Assembly: GCA_019120175.1 (NCBI GenBank)
Contig: DWVP01000001.1
Span: 1 to 64,000 of the forward strand
DNA length: 64,000 bases
Direction: 5' to 3'
From: Candidatus Corynebacterium faecigallinarum
GTDB taxonomy: Bacteria > Actinomycetota > Actinomycetes > Mycobacteriales > Mycobacteriaceae
Position 1 is the stretch's first letter, and every line of letters begins with the position of its first letter. The notes under the pieces are model-generated. The model worked only from the letters and a program-made list of their open reading frames with translations, did not search any database and was not told the origin of the DNA. This document shows positions 8,369 to 16,378 of the stretch, one piece after another. The position numbers and the translations under genes are program-made.

Positions 8369-9727
8369 ATGACCGAGCAGCCCGGCCCGCGCGACACCGG
8401 GTCGACCGGAACGACCGGGTCCACCGGCACGACCGGAACGACCATCGTCCTCGGGCACGTCGTCACCCCGACGTCGCAGACCTCGTCACAGACCCCGGGC
8501 CCGACCCACCTCGACATCCCGGACGGTGCCGTCGCCTACGCCGGGGGCACCATCCAGGCGGTCGGCGCCGCCGACGACGTCCGTGCGTCCTATCCGGACG
8601 CCGCCATCGTCGACGAGGGTGACCGGCTGATCGTGCCGGGGTTCGTTGACGCACACGTCCACTTCCCGCAGGTCGACATGATCGCCTCACCAGGGCTCGA
8701 GCTGCTCGACTGGCTCGAGAACTACACTTTCCCCACCGAGGCCCGGTTCGCCGACGCCGCCCACGCCGACGCCACCGCGGATTTCTTCACCGACCAGCTC
8801 ATCGCCAATGGTGTGACCACCGCCTGCGTCTACTCCACGGTCCACCCGGAAAGCGTGGAGGCATTGTTCCGCCGGGCTCTCGAGAATAACCTGCGGATCA
8901 TCTCCGGCAAGGTCTGCATGGACCGTAATGCGCCCGAGGCGCTGCTCGACACCCCGGATTCCGCCGTCGTTGACAGCGTCGACCTGCTGGAACGCTGGCA
9001 CCAGGTGGGGCGGTTGGAGTACGCGATCACCCCGCGTTTCGCCCCGACGTCGTCGGACGCCCAGTTGGCCGCCCTCGGTGAGATGGCGACCGCATATCCG
9101 GACGTGCTGATCCAGACGCATCTCGCGGAGAACACCGGCGAGATCGCCTGGGTCGGCGACCTGTTTCCGGATGCTGTGGACTACACCGACGTCTACGACC
9201 GCGCCGGGCTGGTCCGTCGGCGCAGCGTCTTCGGGCATGCGGTCCACCTGAGCGAGCGCGAGCTCACTCGGCTGGCTGCCGCGGAGGCTTCCATCGCGCA
9301 CTGCCCGACATCCAACTTCTTTCTCGGCTCGGGAATGTTCAGCCTCGCCCGGGCGCAGGAACTCAGTGGCCTCCGTATCGGACTGGGATCGGACGTCGGC
9401 GCCGGAACCAGCCTGTCGCCGCTGGTCACGCTCAACGAGGCGTACAAGGTCTCACGGATGCTGGGTACGCCGATGGATGTTCCGGCACTGCTGCGCCTGG
9501 CGACGCTGGGTGGTGCCGAGGCATTGGGGGTGGACGCCACGGTCGGTTCGCTGGAGCCCGGCAAGGACGCCGACCTCGTGGTGCTCGACGCCCACGCGGA
9601 CGCGAACTCGGCGGTGCTGAAGCGACGGGCGGACAACGCGGTCAACACCGGGGAGCTGCTGTTCGCCCTGATGATCCTGGGCGACGAGCGGGCGGTGACC
9701 CGTACCGTCGTCGCCGGGGATGGCTGA
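8369..9727 (+). CDS. guaD: Guanine deaminase
   Basis: A 452-residue amidohydrolase converting guanine to xanthine. Metal ligands are in PGFVDAHVHFPQVDM (HxH), HLAENTGEI (His), GHAVHLSE (His) and GLGSDVGAGTS (Asp). The guanine deaminase marks LDWLENYTFPTEARFAD and CPTSNFFLGSG are both present. The N-terminus has an added Thr/Gly/Ser-rich repeat before the conserved core. GAGGAG (8351-8356) lies 12 bases before the ATG, longer than usual. It supplies xanthine, the entry to the urate route whose later genes next to it are damaged, so its product may now feed salvage instead. Confidence 0.92.
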   Translation: MTEQPGPRDTGSTGTTGSTGTTGTTIVLGHVVTPTSQTSSQTPGPTHLDIPDGAVAYAGGTIQAVGAADDVRASYPDAAIVDEGDRLIVPGFVDAHVHFPQVDMIASPGLELLDWLENYTFPTEARFADAAHADATADFFTDQLIANGVTTACVYSTVHPESVEALFRRALENNLRIISGKVCMDRNAPEALLDTPDSAVVDSVDLLERWHQVGRLEYAITPRFAPTSSDAQLAALGEMATAYPDVLIQTHLAENTGEIAWVGDLFPDAVDYTDVYDRAGLVRRRSVFGHAVHLSERELTRLAAAEASIAHCPTSNFFLGSGMFSLARAQELSGLRIGLGSDVGAGTSLSPLVTLNEAYKVSRMLGTPMDVPALLRLATLGGAEALGVDATVGSLEPGKDADLVVLDAHADANSAVLKRRADNAVNTGELLFALMILGDERAVTRTVVAGDG

Positions 9728-9752
9728 GCCGCGCCAGCCGCGTCTTCTTTGA

Positions 9753-10556
9753 CTAGCCCTCCCGGGCTGCGTCCAGCGCGCTCTCGAGCACATCGGCCTG
9801 CGGCAGATTGGCCTGGGCGGTGTCCTCACTGACCGCCAGGGACACATTGCCGAACCCGCGGTCCTGGTACCACTGCGAGCCCTCACGGGCGTCGGCCACG
9901 TTGTCGTCGTGCGCGCCGACGACCCAGCTCAACGGCAAGGTGTCGCTCTTGTCCCGGGGGTACGGGTGCCGGGGTGCTTCGAGTGTGACGGGGGCGGCGC
10001 CGCCGGCCATCATCACCGCACCGGAGGTGACCAGGGGAGACAGGTGGGTGAGGACGCCACGACTGAGCATGTCCGCCCCTCCGGCGTACCCGGACCACCA
10101 GACGTTCTCCGCATCGACATTGCGCCGGGAGAGGACGTCGTCCTGCATGAACGCGGACAACCAGGCGACATTCTCGCCCAGGTTCCGCCACCAGGTCCAC
10201 CCGTTTCCCTGGTCGGGGGTCTGTGGGGCGACCAGCAGCATATTGCGGTCGCGGGCGACCCGGGCCAGGGAGTTTAGTGTGCCCTCGGGGTCCTCCGGGC
10301 CGACGAACTCGCCAGCGCCGTCGCCGTGCAGGTGGACCAGGACGCCGACCGGACGGGCCGCATCGACCCCGCAGGAGTAGATGTGGAAGATGCTCTCGCG
10401 GTCCCGGTGGCTGAAGGTGCCGGTGATCGGGTCGCAAGACTGGATGTCCTCGGAGCTGCGTGTCGTGGCGACGACCAGCAGGGACACACTGAGTACAGCC
10501 AGCATCGTGGCGGTGATGGCGATGGGCCATACTCGGCGAAGTCTGCTCTGCGACAC
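9753..10556 (-). CDS. Membrane-anchored or secreted alpha/beta hydrolase-like protein lacking the Ser nucleophile
   Basis: About 267 residues: a basic head, one hydrophobic segment (IAITATMLAVLSVSLLVVA), then an esterase D/PHB-depolymerase-like domain. The oxyanion region is VGVLVHLHGDGAG. At the nucleophile elbow, where relatives have G-x-S-x-G, it reads VWWSGYAGGADM, so the serine position is Ala158. No clear catalytic His follows near the C-terminus. The start is uncertain: GTG at 10556 gives a charged n-region but has no Shine-Dalgarno; ATG at 10505 would leave a bare hydrophobic leader. Stands alone. It may be a non-catalytic surface protein. Confidence 0.6.
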   Translation of the reverse strand: MSQSRLRRVWPIAITATMLAVLSVSLLVVATTRSSEDIQSCDPITGTFSHRDRESIFHIYSCGVDAARPVGVLVHLHGDGAGEFVGPEDPEGTLNSLARVARDRNMLLVAPQTPDQGNGWTWWRNLGENVAWLSAFMQDDVLSRRNVDAENVWWSGYAGGADMLSRGVLTHLSPLVTSGAVMMAGGAAPVTLEAPRHPYPRDKSDTLPLSWVVGAHDDNVADAREGSQWYQDRGFGNVSLAVSEDTAQANLPQADVLESALDAAREG

Positions 10557-10640
10557 AGCTGAATAGTAACTGGAATGAGCGTCACTTTTCGGAAGAAAAG
10601 CTCTTGTCGTGGAAATTTCCAGTAATACCCAGGCGGATAT

Positions 10641-10662
10641 ATATGTTGGAACATATGTGTTC
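10641..10662. promoter_or_regulatory. Overlapping palindromes, probable operator
   Basis: ATATGTTGGAACATAT (10641-10656) has seven-base perfect arms, and GAACATATGTGTTC (10649-10662) five-base perfect arms overlapping it. The AT-rich block lies between the divergent hydrolase-like gene and the flavin-binding gene starting at 10717. It probably binds a dimeric repressor. Confidence 0.5.
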
Positions 10663-10716
10663 AACAAGACAGCACTGATCAATGCGCCGGAGCCGGAACC
10701 GGAGAACAATGGAGTC

Positions 10717-11166
10717 ATGAGCGAAAACACCACCGACGCAGACATCACCCTCGTGAACGACAAGGACGCCCTGGACCTGATGGGCACCACCAGCCTGGGT
10801 CGACTGGTCGTCCGCCGTAGCGACGACATGGACCTCTTCCCGCTGAACTTCGTGGTCAGTGACGGCAAGATCTACTTCCGCACCGCGGAGGGCACGAAGC
10901 TGTTCACCCTCGCCGAGATCGACGCGAAGGTCCTCTTCGAGGCCGACCACGTCGACGCCGATGCCGAGGGCAACCCGGCCCATGCCTGGTCCGTCATCGT
11001 TAAGGGCACCGCCCGTCTCCTCACCGGCTCAGACGAGATCCACGACGCGGAGAGCCTGCCGCTGAAGCCCTGGCTGCCGACGCTGAAGTACAACTTCGTG
11101 GAGATCACCCCGACCGAGGTCTCCGGGCGACGTTTCGACCTCGGCGAGGAGCCGGAGCGCTACTAA
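10717..11166 (+). CDS. Pyridoxamine 5'-phosphate oxidase-family flavin-binding protein
   Basis: A 149-residue split-barrel protein. LDLMGTTSLGRLVVRRSDDM, then FPLNFVVSDGKIYFRTAEGT and KLFTLAEIDAKVLFEADHVD, are the pattern of the general flavin-binding PNPOx-like family (Pyridox_ox_2), and AWSVIVKGTARLLTG follows. Such proteins bind FMN or F420 and act as reductases or have unknown roles; true PNPOx substrate residues are not evident. ATG at 10717 with GGAG three to six bases upstream. A palindromic operator lies upstream at 10641-10662. Confidence 0.75.
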   Translation: MSENTTDADITLVNDKDALDLMGTTSLGRLVVRRSDDMDLFPLNFVVSDGKIYFRTAEGTKLFTLAEIDAKVLFEADHVDADAEGNPAHAWSVIVKGTARLLTGSDEIHDAESLPLKPWLPTLKYNFVEITPTEVSGRRFDLGEEPERY

Positions 11167-11194
11167 CGGGGACACCCGGGTACCCTGACAACAC

Positions 11195-12259
11195 ATGGTC
11201 GTAGCCCCGAACTCCTCAGGCATCACCCCGGTCTTCCGCAGCCAGTACACCGCTGCGGTCAGGGGTAAGCTGTCCGCGCCGGCGCGAATCAGCAGCACCG
11301 GCGGTGAACTGTGGATGCGTGCGGTCCCGATGCCGGGCGCCGGGGTGATGTCCAGCGTGATGTCGGTCGTCCACCTGGGGCAGGACGGGGTCACCATCAT
11401 CGACCCGGGGTGGGCGGGAAGTAAGGCGCAGGACGCCGAGGGGAACGTCCTGCGTCCCCTCGATGATTTCCTGCGCGAGCGTGGTCGGCGACTCGAGCAG
11501 GTCACCGACGTCATCGTCACCCACGCCCACCCGGACCACATCGGTGGTGCGGCGGTCCTGCTGAAAGCCACCAGTGCGACCTACCACCTCGGGGCGGTGG
11601 AGCAGCGCACGCTGGACGCCGCCCGTACCGGCACCAGTGTCGACGAGTACGCCGTGGATGAGGCGCGGGCCCGCGAGATCGGGGCACCGGACGGTGTCCT
11701 GTCGGCGCACCCCTTCCGGACACCGAAAGCGGAACTGCCGGCATTCATCCCACGGCAGCGTCCGGACGCCCTCGTGGTGGACGGCGACACGGTCAAGCCG
11801 GACACGGACATCGCGCTGCGGGCCGTGCTGACGCCCGGGCACACCCCGGGTCACCTCGCCTTCGCCGACGACAACCGGCGCATCCTCTTCGCCGCCGACC
11901 ACATCCTGCCGGAGATCTTCCCGGGCATCGGCCTGGGGGTCGGCAACCTGGGCGGCAACCCGGTGAAGGACTACCTGGCGGCGGTCGAGAGGCTGGCGGA
12001 GTTCGACGACTACACCGTGGTCCCGGGCCACGGCTACGCCTTCACCGGCCTTGCCGCCAGGCGTGCGGAGACCCGCGAGCACGTCATGGAGCGTGCCCGT
12101 GAGGTGCAGAAGGTGCTCGACTGGAACCCGGAGCTGTCGGTGTGGCGGTTGGCGTCCCGGCTGACCTGGAGCGGCGGATGGGAGGAGTTGTCCTCCTCGC
12201 CGATGGTGTGGTCGGCGCTGCGGCAGACCATGATGTACCGCGACCTCGTTCTGGGCTGA
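11195..12259 (+). CDS. MBL-fold metallo-hydrolase
   Basis: A 354-residue metallo-beta-lactamase-fold protein. The metal-binding motif is VTHAHPDHIGG (HxHxDH); further ligands are in TPGHTPGH, LFAADHILP and the C-terminal VVPGHGYAF. The long C-terminal helical extension (ERAREVQKVLDWN...) is the form seen in proteins related to the LACTB2/CoA-thioesterase-like group, so the substrate may be a thioester or lactone. A -10 box TACCCT (11181-11186) lies eight bases before the ATG and there is no Shine-Dalgarno, so the mRNA is probably leaderless. The stop overlaps a small palindrome GATACT-C-AGTATC (12258-12270). Confidence 0.8.
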   Translation: MVVAPNSSGITPVFRSQYTAAVRGKLSAPARISSTGGELWMRAVPMPGAGVMSSVMSVVHLGQDGVTIIDPGWAGSKAQDAEGNVLRPLDDFLRERGRRLEQVTDVIVTHAHPDHIGGAAVLLKATSATYHLGAVEQRTLDAARTGTSVDEYAVDEARAREIGAPDGVLSAHPFRTPKAELPAFIPRQRPDALVVDGDTVKPDTDIALRAVLTPGHTPGHLAFADDNRRILFAADHILPEIFPGIGLGVGNLGGNPVKDYLAAVERLAEFDDYTVVPGHGYAFTGLAARRAETREHVMERAREVQKVLDWNPELSVWRLASRLTWSGGWEELSSSPMVWSALRQTMMYRDLVLG

Positions 12260-12329
12260 TACTCAGTATCGCGGTGCCTGCGGGTACCACGCTTCGCCGT
12301 GGACGTGACGTCCGACGTTGCCGACCTCC

Positions 12330-13050
12330 TATGCTGGAAGGCGGTGAAGGAGTCGAAGAAGTCCGGCCAGTTCTCCCTGGTGATGTCGGTGGCGATGCGG
12401 TTGGCCACCCGGGTCAGTGCGGCGTAGATGCCGGACAGCTGCTTGCCGGCCACACCGTGGGACGCGCGCGCCGGTGGACAGGTGGAAGAGCTTCGGGATG
12501 TAGGACGCCGCCTCCGCGGAGGCCGTGCCCTTCGCCTGGAACTGGAAGCCGTCACCGAGGTACGGGCACTGTCCCATCGGGTGCTCGGCGGCGGGGCCGA
12601 ACTCCTCGGCCCACAGGGCGATGTCGCCGAGGAACTCGTCGAGTTCGGGACGCAGCCCCGGGTCCACGGCATAGCCGGTCGCCGAGATCACGTAGTCGCC
12701 GACATGCTCCACATCGTGCTCGTCGGTGAGGACGTAGTAGTGCTCCTGAACGCCGGGAAACTCCATCCAGCGCAGTGAGTTCTGGCGCGGGATGTCGGGC
12801 CGTCGCACGTGCATTTCCACGCTCGCCGCGCCAGCTTCAAGTGCTGCGGAGGCGTTGTCGAAACCGGAGGCACCGCCACCGAGCACGATCACCCGACGCC
12901 CCTGGAGTACGGAGAAGTCGATGTCGTCCTCGGTGTGGGCCCGCAGTTCGGCAGGTAACTGCTGCACCAGGGGGGGGGGAAGGAAGATCCCGCCGCCGCC
13001 CTTCAGACCCAGGGCGAAGACGATGCGGCGGGCACGGTAGACGACCGGTC
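12330..13050 (-). pseudogene. Broken flavin monooxygenase (possible FAD-dependent urate-hydroxylase-like gene)
   Basis: Starting near 13050 in one frame: VYRARRIVFALGLKGGGG, VIVLGGGASGFDNASAALEA (NADP-binding GxGxSG variant) and IPRQNSLRWMEFPGVQEHYY. A shortened link leads to DYVISATGYAVDP and IALWAEEFGPAAEHPMG. Near 12463-12470 a CG dinucleotide run shifts the frame, and the tail ASHGVAGKQLSGIYAALTRV continues in another frame. The N-terminal FAD-binding part is missing, the middle is shortened and the frame is broken. A ten-G run (12970-12979) lies in the coding part. The LRWMEFPG block resembles HpyO-type FAD-dependent urate hydroxylases; that assignment is tentative. Confidence 0.7.
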
Positions 13051-13321
13051 CAGCAATGTCACCGAGACCTTCCGGCGGGTGGTCGGTGAGCATGAGGCGG
13101 TCGAGCTGGAGTTGCTGGACACCGCCCATGTTTTCGCGGCCGGTCACCGGATCAGGCTCACCGTCGCCGGCGGCTGGTTCCCCTTCTACTCACGCAATCC
13201 CGGTACCGGGGAGAATCCGCTGACCGCGGAGACCCTCCACCCGAACCGACACACGGTGACGTTCGGGGAGGGGACGGCGCTGGTTCTGCCGACTCTGCCG
13301 ACTCCGCCGACGGAGGCTTAG
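13022..13321 (+). pseudogene. CocE/NonD hydrolase, C-terminal remnant
   Basis: The frame ending with TAG at 13321 reads SSNVTETFRRVVGEHEAVEL, then LLDTAHVFAAGHRIRLTVAG and SRNPGTGENP, then HPNRHTVTFG. This is the last about 90 residues of CocE/NonD-type hydrolases, the jelly-roll X-Pro-dipeptidyl-peptidase C-terminal domain. The catalytic alpha/beta-hydrolase part is absent. Its 5' side meets the 5' side of the monooxygenase remnant on the other strand around 13020-13050. Its TAG overlaps the TAA of the converging FMN reductase gene. Confidence 0.75.
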
Positions 13322-13902
13322 ACCTCGACGGAGACGAACTCGGCAGCCTCGGCGACCGCGGTGCCCAGAGCGACGAGGGCCTCGGTGTGCTGCTCGGAGG
13401 GGGTGAAGACGAAGTCGGGGAAGGCCTCTGCGAAGGGCAGCAGGACGTCCTCACCGACGAGCTTCATGCCGAGGAAGGTGACCACGGTGTGCCAGTGGGA
13501 GATGGCGGAGGACGCACCGGTGGCACCCCAGCCGATGAAGCCGACCGGCTTCTCGGTCCACTCGGCGAAGAGGGAGTCCACGGCGTTCTTCATCACGCCG
13601 GGGACCGAACCGTTGTACTCACCGGTGGCGAAGAGGAAGCCGTCGAAGCTGCCGACCTTCTCGGACCAGGCGGCGAGCTCGGGCTCCTCGTAGGCCCCCT
13701 CGTGCATGCGCGGCGGGGTGGCGGAGGTGAACTTGCCGAGATTCTGCTCGGCGAGGTCCAGGACCTCAACGTCGGCGTCGATGCCGGCGGCCTTCAGGGT
13801 CTGGACGGCCCACTCGGCGACCTTGATGGAGTTGCGGCCTTCGCGGACGGTGCCGGCGAAGACGGCGATGCGGGGGCGGGAGTTGATGGTCTCGGAAGTC
13901 AT
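13318..13902 (-). CDS. NADPH-dependent FMN reductase
   Basis: A 194-residue flavodoxin-like reductase. RIAVFAGTVREGRNSIKVAE is the phosphate-binding loop, FLFATGEYNGSVPGVMKNAV the conserved middle motif (P-x-Y-N-x-x-x-P type), and PVGFIGWGATGASSA follows. It supplies reduced FMN or detoxifies quinones or azo compounds. Leaderless by sequence: TAGAGT (13911-13916) sits eight bases before the ATG, with TTGACA 18 bases further upstream. Its end overlaps the CocE remnant by four bases. Confidence 0.85.
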   Translation of the reverse strand: MTSETINSRPRIAVFAGTVREGRNSIKVAEWAVQTLKAAGIDADVEVLDLAEQNLGKFTSATPPRMHEGAYEEPELAAWSEKVGSFDGFLFATGEYNGSVPGVMKNAVDSLFAEWTEKPVGFIGWGATGASSAISHWHTVVTFLGMKLVGEDVLLPFAEAFPDFVFTPSEQHTEALVALGTAVAEAAEFVSVEV

Positions 13903-13910
13903 GGGAGGCC

Positions 13911-13940
13911 ACTCTATTCCCAATTTAGTTGATGTGTCAA
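13911..13940 (-). promoter_or_regulatory. Leaderless promoter of the FMN reductase gene
   Basis: On the minus strand TTGACA (13940-13935) and TAGAGT (13916-13911) are 18 bases apart. The start codon at 13902 follows eight bases later without a ribosome site. This is one of the best matches to the sigma-70/SigA consensus in the window. Confidence 0.7.
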
Positions 13941-13957
13941 TCATGGAGGTCGATGAT

Positions 13958-16069
13958 CTATTCTCCGATGGCTCCACCGGCGAAGTTGTCGCGCCAGGCG
14001 ACAACGGTGGACGGGCGCGCCAGGGAGTCCCCACCGTCCGGCCAGTGCGAGGACGTGGATTCGGTGGTGGCCTCCTCGTCCTCGCCCGGGTGCTGCACAT
14101 TGACCAGGACCCGGTTCTCGGTGATGACCGGACCGCAGGTCTCCGCACCGGCCGGGACCGTGAGGAACTGTTTGGTCAGCCCCCGGGTCTCACCCTCCAG
14201 GGAGACGGCGAACAGGCCGTCATTGGACTCCAGCGCATTGCCGTCCGTGGAGACCCACAGGTTGCCGAACGTGTCGAAGGCCAGGTTGTCCGGGCAGGAG
14301 ATCGGGGAGACGCTCGACTTGTCGAAGCCGCCGAAGTAGGTTTCAGCGGCCTCGGGATCGCCGCACACCAGCAGCAGATTCCACGTGAAGTCCTCCCCGG
14401 CGTGGTTGTCGTCCATCTCCAGGACGTAGCCGTTCTTGTTCTCCTTGACCGGCGCGTATTCGGTGGTCTCCTCATCGTCCTCGCCCGGGCGGGCGGCACC
14501 GCGGTACTTGTTGTTGGTGAGCGCGGCGTAGACCTTGCCGGTCTCCGGGTGGGGCTCGACGTCCTCGGGACGGTCCATCTTCGTCGCCCCGACCTTGTCG
14601 CCGGCGAGTCGGGTGAAGATGAAGACCTCCTCGCCGCTCATGCCGTCGACGTGGGACTCCGCCGAGCCGTCCGCGTGGGCGGTGGCCAGCTTGACCCACC
14701 TCCCGGTGCCGTCGAAGGCACCGTCCTCCGGCAGGGTGTTCTCCGTGAAATCATCGGAGTTGCCCTCGTAGACCGCGACGTAGAGGGTTCCCTCGTCCAG
14801 AGCCTTCATGTTCTCGGCGCGGGCCGTCGCGTCAGTGGGGCCGGAACCTTCGGTGTACTTCCTGGAGGAGACGAACTTGTAGATGTACTCGAACCGGGAG
14901 TCGTCACCGGAGTAGGAGACGATGGTGTTGTCGTCGGTGATGTGTACCGCGGCGGCCTCGTGCTTGAAGCGGCCCAGGGCGGTGTGCTTCACCGGGGTGG
15001 AGTCCGGGTCCCACGGGTCGATCTCGACGACCCAGTTGAAACGGTGTGCCTCATGGGGCTCCTTGGTGATGTCGAAGCGGTCGTCGAACTGCTCCCACTT
15101 GCGTGCGGTGTCCTCGTCCTCCATGCCGTAGCGGGAGAACCGGTCTTTCGCCTCGTCGCCCCTGGCCTTCCCGCCGCCGGCGAAGTACTGGTCCACGTTC
15201 TCCTCGCCGGAGAGGATGGTGCCCCACGGTGTCACGCTGCCGGCACAGTTGTTGAACGTGCCGTGGACCCTGGTGCCGGTGGGATCCGCGGAGGTCTTCA
15301 ACAGGTCGTCCCCGGCCACCGGCCCGGTGACCAGGAACTCCGTCTCGCCGTGGATACGGCGGTTGTACTTGCCGACGACCGGGGCGAGGCGACCGTCGGC
15401 GTCATTGCCTTCGACCTCGACGATGGAGAGGCCGTGGTTGGCGATCTCGATGCGGACCTGTTCCTCGGTGGGGTTGTCCGCGTCGTAGCCGGGGAACATC
15501 TGCTGTGGGGTGGTGTATTCGTGGCTGGAGACCAGGAGGAAGCGGTTGTCCTCACCGTCGATGGGCAGTAGCTCACCGAAGTCGCAGTTGTAGCCGAACT
15601 GCTTCTCGGCGTCCTCGGGGGTCTGGTTGTCGACCGACCATTCCCCGGCGCCGGCTTCCACGGTGTCTCCCCAGCGGATCACGATGTCGCTGCTGTAGCC
15701 CTTCGGCACGGTGACGGCATCCTCGGTGTTGGGTGCGACCATCTCGAAGCGCAGGCCGGACGGTGCCTCGGCTGCTGCGCCGCCACCTCCCGAGGATGCG
15801 GTGGTGGAGGACGCCGCGGTCGTCCCACTGTCCGACCCGCAGGCGGCAAGCAGGCTACCGCCACCGACGACGACAGCTGCACTGCCGGCCCCGCGCAGCA
15901 GGGCCCGACGGTCGAACTCCTTGCGCACGATGTCACGGAAGTAGGGGTTGTCGGAGGTGTTCGGGACCGGCTTCGCGCAGGCGTCACCGCATTTGTACAC
16001 GCAGGTGCGGTGGGAACGGCTCGAGGTGAAGTTGAGCTTGGCGAGCAGGTTCTGGCCGAGTAGTGCCAC
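13958..16069 (-). CDS. phoX: PhoX-type alkaline phosphatase, Tat-exported
   Basis: A 703-residue DUF839/PhoX protein, a calcium- and iron-dependent secreted phosphatase. The head contains CVYKCGDACAKPVPNTSDNP, usual for actinobacterial PhoX. A twin-arginine signal follows near residue 55: FDRRALLRGAG, then a hydrophobic run and LLAACGSDSG, which could be a lipobox. Conserved blocks of the mature part include LLVSSHEYTT, HGTFNNCAGSVTPWGT, LSGEENVDQYF, WVVEIDPWDPDSTPVKHTAL, RFKHEAAAVH and the C-terminal CPDNLAFDTFGNLWVSTDG. GTG at 16069 has GGAGAA seven bases upstream. It scavenges phosphate outside the cell, usually under PhoR control; no clear Pho box was found. Confidence 0.92.
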   Translation of the reverse strand: MALLGQNLLAKLNFTSSRSHRTCVYKCGDACAKPVPNTSDNPYFRDIVRKEFDRRALLRGAGSAAVVVGGGSLLAACGSDSGTTAASSTTASSGGGGAAAEAPSGLRFEMVAPNTEDAVTVPKGYSSDIVIRWGDTVEAGAGEWSVDNQTPEDAEKQFGYNCDFGELLPIDGEDNRFLLVSSHEYTTPQQMFPGYDADNPTEEQVRIEIANHGLSIVEVEGNDADGRLAPVVGKYNRRIHGETEFLVTGPVAGDDLLKTSADPTGTRVHGTFNNCAGSVTPWGTILSGEENVDQYFAGGGKARGDEAKDRFSRYGMEDEDTARKWEQFDDRFDITKEPHEAHRFNWVVEIDPWDPDSTPVKHTALGRFKHEAAAVHITDDNTIVSYSGDDSRFEYIYKFVSSRKYTEGSGPTDATARAENMKALDEGTLYVAVYEGNSDDFTENTLPEDGAFDGTGRWVKLATAHADGSAESHVDGMSGEEVFIFTRLAGDKVGATKMDRPEDVEPHPETGKVYAALTNNKYRGAARPGEDDEETTEYAPVKENKNGYVLEMDDNHAGEDFTWNLLLVCGDPEAAETYFGGFDKSSVSPISCPDNLAFDTFGNLWVSTDGNALESNDGLFAVSLEGETRGLTKQFLTVPAGAETCGPVITENRVLVNVQHPGEDEEATTESTSSHWPDGGDSLARPSTVVAWRDNFAGGAIGE

Positions 16070-16245
16070 GGGTGTCTTCTCCGGTTCGTCGGTCGGGGAG
16101 CCGCAGGAGTCAGCTGCGGCGATCAGTCGGTGACTGACCGTACTGCGGTGGAATGACGTCCCGTCGACGGAGAAGTGACCCCAGGGCGACGAGGCGGTGG
16201 CCGGAACGTGAACTCGGCTGACCAGGTGAGAAAGGCCACACGAAG

Positions 16246-16277
16246 TTGATAACTGTACCGAACGTCCGTTACAGTTA
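16246..16277 (+). promoter_or_regulatory. Promoter embedded in a TetR-type operator, upstream of the MFS exporter
   Basis: TAACTGTA (16250-16257) and TACAGTTA (16270-16277) are perfect eight-base arms with a 12-base centre. TTGATA (16246-16251) and TACAGT (16270-16275), 18 bases apart, form a promoter lying inside the palindrome. The TetR gene at the end of the operon (17922-18500) is the likely binder. Confidence 0.7.
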
Positions 16278-16378
16278 CGCGGGTCAGGTGCGGCAGATCG
16301 AACAGGTCTGGACCGCGCCGTGAATAAACCCGGCAGAGATCCCAGTAATAATCCCAGAAGAAGTCCCAGGGGGAAACA

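Noticed and set aside
12969..12980. Ten-G run considered as a phase-variation switch
   Set aside because: It lies in a gene already lacking its N-terminus and shifted further on, so switching here would have no product; it does not break the local frame.
13706..15571. 621-codon plus-strand open frame opposite phoX
   Set aside because: Lies entirely antisense to the PhoX gene and has typical shadow composition (VRGxGG, VLVVHxxV).
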